Assembly: GCF_900107175.1 (NCBI RefSeq)
Contig: NZ_FNOZ01000007.1
Coordinates: 1 to 64,000, forward strand
Direction of reading: 5' to 3'
Length of the DNA stretch: 64,000 bases
Source of the DNA: Modestobacter sp. DSM 44400
GTDB taxonomy: Bacteria > Actinomycetota > Actinomycetes > Mycobacteriales > Geodermatophilaceae
This document shows positions 58,560 to 64,000 of this stretch, piece by piece. Position 1 is the stretch's first letter, and every line of letters starts with the position of its first letter. The translations under genes were made by a program, and so were the position numbers. The notes beneath the pieces are model-generated. The model had not been told where the DNA came from. It saw only the letters and a program-made list of their open reading frames with translations, and made no database searches.

Positions 58560-59347
58560 TGGCCGCCGTTCCGGCGTCGCTGCCCGCCGTCGTCGCCCGG
58601 CTGCGCGCGGCCGGGTGCGTGTTCGCCGAGGAGGAGGCGGAGCTGCTGGCTGCTGCTGCGGGAACGCCGGCGGAACTCGCGGCGCTGGTCCAGCGCCGGG
58701 TCGCCGGGCTGCCGCTGGAGCAGGTTCTCGGCTGGGCGGCGTTCTGCGGGCTGCGGATCGCAGTCGAGGCGGGGGTGTTCGTGCCCCGGCGCCGCACCGG
58801 GTTCCTCGTCGAGCAGGCCGCCGCGGTGGCCCCGCCGCACCCGGTGGTGGTCGACCTCTGCTGCGGCACCGGCGCGGTCGGGGCGGCCCTGGCGGCCCGG
58901 CTGGACGGCGTCGAGCTGTACGCGGCCGACGTCGACCCGGTCGCCGTCCGGTGCGCCCGGCGGAACGTCCCGGCCGGTGTCGGCCGGGTGCTCGAGGGTG
59001 ACCTGGACGCGCCGCTGCCGCGGTCGCTGCTCGGCCGGGTCGACGTCCTGGTGGCCAACGCGCCGTACGTGCCGACCGACGCGATCGCGACCATGCCGCC
59101 GGAGGCGCGGGACCACGAGGCCAGGGTCGCCCTGGACGGCGGCGTCGACGGGCTGGACGTGCAACGCCGGGTGGCGACCGCGGCGCCGCGCTGGCTCACG
59201 GCGGGTGGGTCGCTGCTGATCGAGACCAGCGAGCGTCAGGCGCCTGGGACGGCAGCGGCGGTGACCGCCGCCGGGCTCGTCGCCCGGGTGGCGCGGTCGG
59301 CGGAGGTGGACGGCACGGTGGTCATCGGGACGCGGCCGGGAAGGTGA
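58559..59347 (+). CDS. PrmC/HemK-like protein N5-glutamine methyltransferase homologue
   Basis: 262 aa from ATG 58559. Leading helical domain (LEQVLGWAAFCGLRIAVEAG, VFVPRRRTGFLVEQA), SAM motif VVDLCCGTGAVGAALAARL, acidic VELYAADVDPVAVRCARRN, and NAPYVPTDAIATMPPEARDH in place of the strict NPPY. The first Pro of NPPY is replaced by Ala, as in the paralogous PrmC-like group. The real release-factor methyltransferase should be elsewhere. Coupled to soxR, an unusual pairing. Confidence 0.85.
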   Translation: MAAVPASLPAVVARLRAAGCVFAEEEAELLAAAAGTPAELAALVQRRVAGLPLEQVLGWAAFCGLRIAVEAGVFVPRRRTGFLVEQAAAVAPPHPVVVDLCCGTGAVGAALAARLDGVELYAADVDPVAVRCARRNVPAGVGRVLEGDLDAPLPRSLLGRVDVLVANAPYVPTDAIATMPPEARDHEARVALDGGVDGLDVQRRVATAAPRWLTAGGSLLIETSERQAPGTAAAVTAAGLVARVARSAEVDGTVVIGTRPGR

Positions 59348-59864
59348 AGAGACGGAGTTCGGGTCGGCGGCCGTCCGGCGTCGTCCAGCTCGCCGTCCGC
59401 GTCCCGACCTGCTCCCAGCCCAGCCGTTGGTAAAGGGCCAGGGCCGGGCCCGCGTCGGCCACCACGTCCAGCACGAGCCGGCGGTCGAGCTCGGCCGAGG
59501 CAGCGGTCGCCGGGGCCAGCAGCGCTCGGGCGCCGCCGGAGCGCTGCTCGGCCGGGTCGACGAAGAGCCGGGTCACCGCGGCCAGCTGGTCCAAGGGCCG
59601 GCCGGTCGCGGCCGGGAAGACCGGGTCGACGTCGGCGGTGATCGCGACGTGACCCAACACGGACCCACCATCATCGGACGCACCCCGCCGGACCACCCAG
59701 GCGGCGAGCAGGCCCGGCGGGTCGAGCCAGGCCTCGGGATCCGCCGGCCACACCGACGGGTAGCCGGCGGCCACATGCACCCGGGTCAGCGTCTCGACGC
59801 ACGCCGGCAGGTCGTCCGGGCGCCGACCGTGGATGCACCCGATGCCGGTCGGAGCGCTGCTCAT
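59322..59864 (-). CDS. GNAT-family N-acetyltransferase
   Basis: 180 aa from ATG 59864. The GNAT core is visible: VLGHVAITADVDPVFPAA, AVTRLFVDPAEQRSGGARAL (acetyl-CoA loop, variant Q/RxxGxA) and LVLDVVADAGPALALYQRLG, WEQVGTRTASW. Acceptor unknown. The 3' end overlaps the convergent PrmC-like gene by 26 nt. Confidence 0.82.
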   Translation of the reverse strand: MSSAPTGIGCIHGRRPDDLPACVETLTRVHVAAGYPSVWPADPEAWLDPPGLLAAWVVRRGASDDGGSVLGHVAITADVDPVFPAATGRPLDQLAAVTRLFVDPAEQRSGGARALLAPATAASAELDRRLVLDVVADAGPALALYQRLGWEQVGTRTASWTTPDGRRPELRLFTFPAASR

Positions 59865-59962
59865 GGACGCTGTTCCTACCCGACGCCGCATGAGCCGGCT
59901 GCGCCGCGCCGGTCAGGCCTCGCGCGCAGCACGGGCCGGCTGGGCCGCGCGGGTCAGGGTGC

Positions 59963-60264
59963 TCAGGACCGCAGGGACAGGAGGGGGGAGAAGTGCTGCA
60001 CGGTGGGAACGGCTCGTAGAAGGAGTGCAGCAGGGCCCGCCAGCGCTCGTACTCCACCGAGCTGCGGAAACCCACGGTGTGGTCCTCGAGGGTGTCCCAG
60101 GCGACCAGCAGCAGGTAGGTGTCCGCTTGCTCCGCGGACGCCGACAGGATCAGCGACTGGAAGCCGGGCATCCCGGAGATCAGCCCGGTGGCCTCATGGA
60201 AGGCCGCCTCGAAGTCCGGTTGCCGTTCCGGCCGCACGGTCAGGAGCGCGTGTTCGAGGATCAC
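59963..60264 (-). pseudogene. Antibiotic biosynthesis monooxygenase-domain (ABM) protein, frameshifted near the C-terminus
   Basis: From GTG 60264: VILEHALLTVRPERQPDFEA, AFHEATGLISGMPGFQSLIL, LLVAWDTLEDHTVGF, WRALLHSFYEPFP, a complete ABM fold of ~85 aa. The normal end (FYEPFPTVQHFSPLLSLRS and stop at 59963) is present but one frame off: a single base is missing around 60003-60008. As written, translation runs on to 59671 inside the GNAT gene, adding ~110 unrelated residues. The core may still fold. It could be a sequencing error. Confidence 0.7.
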
Positions 60265-60339
60265 GCGGCGGGAGCGTAGGGGGTACCCCGGACAAGTGGA
60301 CGGCTTGCCCCTGCGGGCATGTTGCTCGCGGCGCCAGCT

Positions 60340-60893
60340 CAGCCCGCGATGCCCACGGCGAGGCGGGGTGTGCCAACCGCACCGCCGAACCGAGCCAGGC
60401 TCGCTCGTCCGCCGTCGGTCGGGGGACGACATGGTCATAGTCGATCTTGTCCCTCCCCCGCCGGCGCGGCGGCCTTCCACAACAGCTGAACGCCTCGCGC
60501 GACACAGGGCACGCGCCCGGAGTGCCAGGTCACCCCCCGGACGGGTCGACGGACCCGGGGGTCGCGCCGGTACGTCCAGTTGCCGCCGGCGACGTCCTCC
60601 AGGTTCGCCTGCAGCAGCCAGGCACCCCTACCGGGCGCGCGGGCCCAGAGGCTGTCCACGGTGTCGTCCACCTCCATCGACGCGGCGGGGGAGTGGTCCC
60701 CGTCGCGGGCCATCCAGACCTCCAGCCGCCCAGCGATGGCGTCGTAGACCACCGGGCAGTCCGAGCGGACGACGGTGACGTCGATGTCACCGTGCGGCCG
60801 GCTGTCGAAGCCGAGGAACTGGTCGATGGCGAAGCCGCCGGACAACCACCACGACGCGGGCAGGCCGGTGACCTTCCGGACGACGTCGGTCAC
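60340..60893 (-). pseudogene. Aminoglycoside-nucleotidyltransferase-like protein, frameshifted
   Basis: From GTG 60893: LPASWWLSGGFAIDQFLGFD, SRPHGDIDVTVVRSDCPV (nucleotidyltransferase GG and D-x-D active site), GDHSPAASMEVDDTVDSLWA, LLQANLEDVAGGNWTYRRDP, VQLLWKAAAPAG, then an early stop at 60435. One base less in the GGGGG run near 60445-60455 would continue RDKIDYDHVVPRPTADERAW, the usual family C-terminus. The homopolymer makes an indel, real or technical, likely. The 3' end of the ancestral gene (about 60340) is approximate. Confidence 0.72.
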
Positions 60894-60991
60894 GCCGATC
60901 GGGCCCAGTCGCGCTCGCTGGCCACGTACCGCACAGGCAGATCCCGACCCGAGAGGTACCGACCCGCCCGGCGCCTGCCGATGAGCAGCCT

Positions 60992-61285
60992 GTGACCCGT
61001 CAGGACCTTTCGCAGGGCTCGCCGAGGAGCCCCCGCTGGTTCGACCCTACGCACCAGGCCGACATCTCGGCGGCCCTCGACAGCCAGCTCGCCGCCGGTG
61101 TGCCCGAGCGCGGCCCGTTCACCCCGCGTCCCGAACGCGTCCGTGAGCTGGCCGAGCTCGCCACGGCGAGCACCCTCCCGGCACGGGCTGCGCTGCTCCG
61201 CTGGGGCGCGCTGCCGGCGTCGGTGCGCAGCCACCTGCTGACCAGCTGGTACGGCGCCGCGGTCCGCCGGAGCTCCGCGGCCTGA
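60992..61285 (+). CDS. Small protein of unknown function
   Basis: 97 aa from GTG 60992: SPRWFDPTHQADISAALDSQ, ERGPFTPRPERVRELAELAT, LRWGALPASVRSHLLTSWYG. High GC at third codon positions supports coding. An opposing minus-strand frame (60890-61363) ends in a GTGA overlap with the nucleotidyltransferase start but has Arg-rich shadow composition, so I prefer the plus-strand reading. Confidence 0.5.
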   Translation: MTRQDLSQGSPRSPRWFDPTHQADISAALDSQLAAGVPERGPFTPRPERVRELAELATASTLPARAALLRWGALPASVRSHLLTSWYGAAVRRSSAA

Positions 61286-61298
61286 CCCGCGCGTCCGC

Positions 61299-62213
61299 TC
61301 AGTCCTCCTCGGGCGGGGCGAACCGCGCCAGGGCGTCCACCGACGGGCAGGTGTAGTACGCACCCGTCAGCGGGGTCAGGAAGCCGGTCAGCCCGTCACG
61401 GACGCCGTCGGTCGCGCCGGCCATCCGGCGCAGCATCTCGGCCATCCGCCACTGGTCGCGGGCGAAGCCGACGAACGCCGTCCCGTGGTCGGTGACCCCG
61501 CCGTAGGCGACGTTGCGCCGGAAGATCTGCCGCTCCTCGCCGTCCACCTCCACGGTGGTGCGGGCGACGTGCGCGCTGGGCAGCATCTCGTCGTCGTCCA
61601 GCTCGATGCTGTCGGCCTTGGTGCGTCCCATCATCTGTTCCTGCCCGTGCTCCCCGAGCGACTCCCAGGTCGCGGTGTCGTGCCGCCAGACCTGGAACAG
61701 CACGATGCTCGCCCCGGCGCCGGGCTCGCCGTCCGGAACGGCGGCCACCTGCGCGGCCGAGAGCAGCGACGGGTTCTCGGTACCGTCGATGAAGCCGGTC
61801 AGGTCGCGGTCGTGCCGGTACAGCCAGCCGGTCACCTCGGCACCGACCCGGGCGGTGCCGGCCAGCTCGGCGAGGACCACGCGGGCGTTGTCGAACACCG
61901 CCGTCCGGTTCCCGCCGGCTATCCACACCCACGCGTCGTGCTGGGTGGCCGGCATCCGGTACTGCCCGGCGCCGACCAGGTCCTCGGTCCAGCTCGCCGC
62001 GTCGGCCGGGGCGTCCGCCGGTGCGACCTCGGCCCACAGCTCAGGGCGGAACCCCACCACCAGGTTGACCCCACCGGTGGAGGACAGCGGGCCGGTGAGC
62101 CCGGCGATGCCGCGCACCAGCTGCTCGGCCCCGGCGCCGGGTGCGAGGTCCAGCTCCAGGTAGCAGTGCTCGGGGGTGCCGAGGGCGAAGATGCCGGGCT
62201 GCGTCATCGTCAC
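61299..62213 (-). CDS. Dye-decolourising (DyP-type) peroxidase
   Basis: 304 aa (GTG 62213, or ATG 62207). Ferredoxin-like two-domain fold with the GxxDG motif GFIDGTENP (Asp143), the proximal heme His215 in PSAHVARTT, and the distal Arg region RRNVAYGG. No Tat signal, so cytoplasmic. It oxidises dyes or phenolic substrates with peroxide. No encapsulin gene is adjacent; the upstream partner is a cupin gene with a 4-nt overlap. Confidence 0.93.
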   Translation of the reverse strand: MTMTQPGIFALGTPEHCYLELDLAPGAGAEQLVRGIAGLTGPLSSTGGVNLVVGFRPELWAEVAPADAPADAASWTEDLVGAGQYRMPATQHDAWVWIAGGNRTAVFDNARVVLAELAGTARVGAEVTGWLYRHDRDLTGFIDGTENPSLLSAAQVAAVPDGEPGAGASIVLFQVWRHDTATWESLGEHGQEQMMGRTKADSIELDDDEMLPSAHVARTTVEVDGEERQIFRRNVAYGGVTDHGTAFVGFARDQWRMAEMLRRMAGATDGVRDGLTGFLTPLTGAYYTCPSVDALARFAPPEED

Positions 62214-62602
62214 TGCGTCGGCGGTTCGTCCTTGCCCGACTCCTCGAGCTCGTCGGCGATCTCCTTGGTCTCGTGCACGGCCTTGTCGGCGTGCTCGGGC
62301 GGCCCGTAGACCGTGTAGAGCACCAGCGGGTTGACCCCCGTGTTGAGGAAGTTGTGTTTCTTACCGGCCGGGACAACGACCAGATCGCCCTGGGCGACGT
62401 TCTTCTTCTGGCCCCCGACGACGGCCTGGCCGGTGCCGCTGACGAAGGTGAGGATCTGATCGGTGTCCTCGTGGACCTCCTCGCCGATCTCACCGCCCGG
62501 CGGGATGGTCATGATGACCAGCTGGGTGTGCTCGCCGGTCCAGAGCACCCGACGGAAGTCGGCGCTCTCCTCGGCGACGGTCGCGATCGTGAAGTGCTCC
62601 AC
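62210..62602 (-). CDS. Small cupin-domain protein
   Basis: 130 aa from GTG 62602 (GAGGGTGG upstream). Single cupin: RRVLWTGEHTQLVIMTIPPG, GEIGEEVHEDTDQILTFVSG (H-x4-E-type ligands) and LVVVPAGKKHNFLNTGVNPL (second-motif His). A C-terminal tail LYTVYGPPEHADKAVHETKE is typical of the small cupin group. Coupled to the DyP peroxidase; ligand unknown. Confidence 0.88.
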   Translation of the reverse strand: MEHFTIATVAEESADFRRVLWTGEHTQLVIMTIPPGGEIGEEVHEDTDQILTFVSGTGQAVVGGQKKNVAQGDLVVVPAGKKHNFLNTGVNPLVLYTVYGPPEHADKAVHETKEIADELEESGKDEPPTQ

Positions 62603-62678
62603 GGATGTCCACCCTCTCGTGTCTGCGTCGACGGGGTCGGCGCTCAGTCCCTCGCCGCCTACCCGCGTCCGGAGTCGA

Positions 62679-63983
62679 TCACGCACCGGATGATGCGGGG
62701 GTCGCCGGCGCCCCCATTGCGTAGGCCGCGGCCACCGTCGACCGGTCGAACACTCGCCAGGTGGTCGCCGCGACCCCGACCGCGACTGCGAAGCCGACCC
62801 AGTACGGGGCGGTGAGCCCGAACGCGCCGGCCAGCACGCCGCCGAGCAGGGCGCCGACGCAGTTGCCGCCGGCGGCGAGGAAGAGAGTGGTGCTGCCCAC
62901 CCGCCCGAGCATCTCCGGCGGGGTGAGCCGCTGGCGGAGCGAGCTGGCCACGATGCCCCACAGCGCGCCGTGCACCCCGAAGGCGACGAACACCGCCCCC
63001 ACCAGGACGGCGCTGCGCGTGGTGGCCAGCACCAGGTGGGTGGCGGCCTCGATGATCAGGCCGATCCGGATGGTCCACGTGGCTGACAGCGCGGCGATGA
63101 CCCGGTCTCCGGCGACCGCGCCCAGCAGGCCGCCGACCGCCATGGCGGTGAACAGCAGCCCGTAGCCCACCGAGCCCAGGCCCAGCCGGTCGCGGGCCAG
63201 CAGCACCAGCACTGCGGTCGCCGCCGTCAGTGTCACGTTGAGCAGGCCGATCAACACCGCCATGGTGCGCAACAGCCGCTGGCCGGCCAGCCACCGGAAG
63301 CCCTCGGCGACGTCGGCCCACAGCGCCCGCAGCCACGGGCCGCCCCCCGCTGCCGGGACGGCGGTGGGGACGCCGGTGCGCCCGTCGCGGACCGGCACCC
63401 GGTAGGTCCCGCCGATCAGCGTGAGCAGCAGGGCGCTGGCCGCGTAGGTGCCGGCGTTCACCGCGAACGGGATGCTCGCCGCCACGACGAACAGGAAGCC
63501 GCCCAGCGGCCCGGCGACCATCTGCTGCATCAGCATCGTGCCGCCGAACAACCAGCCGTTCGCCCGCTCGAGCAGGACGGCGGGCACCACGGCGGGGACC
63601 AGCGCCTGGCTCGCCGAGCGGAACACCACCTCGCCGGTGGCCACCACGAACAGCACGATGAACAGGAGCGCCGTGCTGGCCCGCCCCGCCGCGACGGCAG
63701 CGGCCAGCACCACGAGCGCGGCGACGCGCGCCCAGTCGATGGCCAGCATCAGCCGGCGGCGGTCCACCCGGTCGACCAGGACGCCGCCGGGCAGGGCGAA
63801 CAGCAGCCACGGCAACCAGCCGACCGCGGTGGCCGCGGACACCAGCAGCGGGTCGTCGGTGCGGGTGGCCACCAGGAGGGGAGTGGCGACCGCGGCGAGC
63901 CCGCTGCCCAGCGCCGAGGTCGTGCTCGCCGCCCACAGGCGCAGGAAGCTGCCCCCGAGGCGTCCGTCGTTCCCGTCCGCCAC
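62679..63983 (-). CDS. MFS transporter (enterobactin exporter EntS-like group)
   Basis: 434 aa from GTG 63983, close to the window end but complete. About 12 helices: SALGSGLAAVATPLLVATRT, LPGGVLVDRVDRRRLMLAID (loop-2 motif), FRSASQALVPAVVPAVLLER, GYGLLFTAMAVGGLLGAVAG, GVHGALWGIVASSLRQRLTP. This corresponds to the MFS_3/EntS-type group of exporters. Substrate unknown. It ends 77 bp before the cupin-DyP pair starts, on the same strand, and could be cotranscribed. Confidence 0.87.
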   Translation of the reverse strand: MADGNDGRLGGSFLRLWAASTTSALGSGLAAVATPLLVATRTDDPLLVSAATAVGWLPWLLFALPGGVLVDRVDRRRLMLAIDWARVAALVVLAAAVAAGRASTALLFIVLFVVATGEVVFRSASQALVPAVVPAVLLERANGWLFGGTMLMQQMVAGPLGGFLFVVAASIPFAVNAGTYAASALLLTLIGGTYRVPVRDGRTGVPTAVPAAGGGPWLRALWADVAEGFRWLAGQRLLRTMAVLIGLLNVTLTAATAVLVLLARDRLGLGSVGYGLLFTAMAVGGLLGAVAGDRVIAALSATWTIRIGLIIEAATHLVLATTRSAVLVGAVFVAFGVHGALWGIVASSLRQRLTPPEMLGRVGSTTLFLAAGGNCVGALLGGVLAGAFGLTAPYWVGFAVAVGVAATTWRVFDRSTVAAAYAMGAPATPASSGA

Positions 63984-64000
63984 GGCCGCGGAAGCTACCA

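Noticed and set aside
60890-61363. Minus-strand frame ending in GTGA overlap with the nucleotidyltransferase gene
   Set aside because: Composition is Arg/Gly-rich shadow of the plus-strand frame at 60992-61285, which has better coding statistics.

Overview
The window is high-GC DNA with dense, closely packed genes and frequent GTG/TTG starts. It carries actinobacterial hallmarks: a mabA-inhA-hemH gene order, a mycothiol-dependent maleylpyruvate isomerase domain, an F420-type PPOX oxidoreductase, an RsbW/SigF pair, a ferrochelatase with a Cys-rich C-terminus, an Rpf-like transglycosylase domain and a Ku/LigD end-joining locus. This suggests a soil or desiccation-adapted actinomycete, most likely Geodermatophilaceae (Blastococcus/Modestobacter/Geodermatophilus type); that family placement is inference. 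No tRNA, rRNA, CRISPR array or prophage was recognised.

Layout. 1-1.7 kb: edge of an IS1380-type element, then a Fic protein with a winged-helix tail. 1.9-7 kb: serA, then a ppsR-ppsA pair (regulator plus PEP synthase) flanked on both sides by two 88% identical 5' fragments of a quinone-oxidoreductase gene. 7.5-10 kb: a decaying stretch with a secreted Rpf-like protein frameshifted by a 23-bp tandem duplication and a broken TetR-MDMPI fusion. 10.2-16.3 kb: dienelactone hydrolase, mabA-inhA-hemH, a conserved unknown, NfeD and an SPFH protein. 16.3-28 kb: a stress region with anti-sigma factor and SigF, topoisomerase IB, a STAS antagonist, DUF5709, DUF1360, Ku, a split LigD (PE-ligase and polymerase as separate genes), purU, and a Fur regulator overlapping katA. 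28-35.7 kb: PAC2 protein, AI-2E-type permease, PPOX protein, HTH regulator, an XRE-MurA fusion, dienelactone hydrolase and an ankyrin protein.

41.5-35.75 kb (minus strand) is a six-gene run in which every junction is a 4-nt overlap: DUF4129-like, unknown, MoxR ATPase, DUF58, membrane protein, PAS-GAF-PP2C phosphatase. 41.6-44.8 kb holds two broken transport genes, each with an in-frame TAG. 44.9-47.7 kb: MFS transporter, spermidine-synthase-like protein, GntR regulator. 47.8-51.8 kb: a copper amine oxidase, APC permease and His-rich membrane protein operon. 51.8-57 kb: 5-oxoproline catabolism (pxpA-pxpB-pxpC with an NRAMP-like transporter, and a divergent GntR regulator plus a YcsI-type D-glutamate cyclase). 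57-59.9 kb: a questin-oxidase-like gene divergent from a SoxR-type sensor followed by a PrmC-like methyltransferase and a GNAT. 60-61 kb: two more frameshifted genes. 61.3-64 kb: a cupin-DyP peroxidase pair and an MFS exporter.

Themes. Oxidative and DNA-damage defence recurs (katA/fur, DyP, SoxR, Ku/LigD, topoisomerase IB, SigF circuit). Small nitrogen-compound catabolic operons each have their own GntR regulator and a recognisable palindromic operator. There is a notable load of recently broken genes. Strong palindromes sit between convergent genes or at gene ends.
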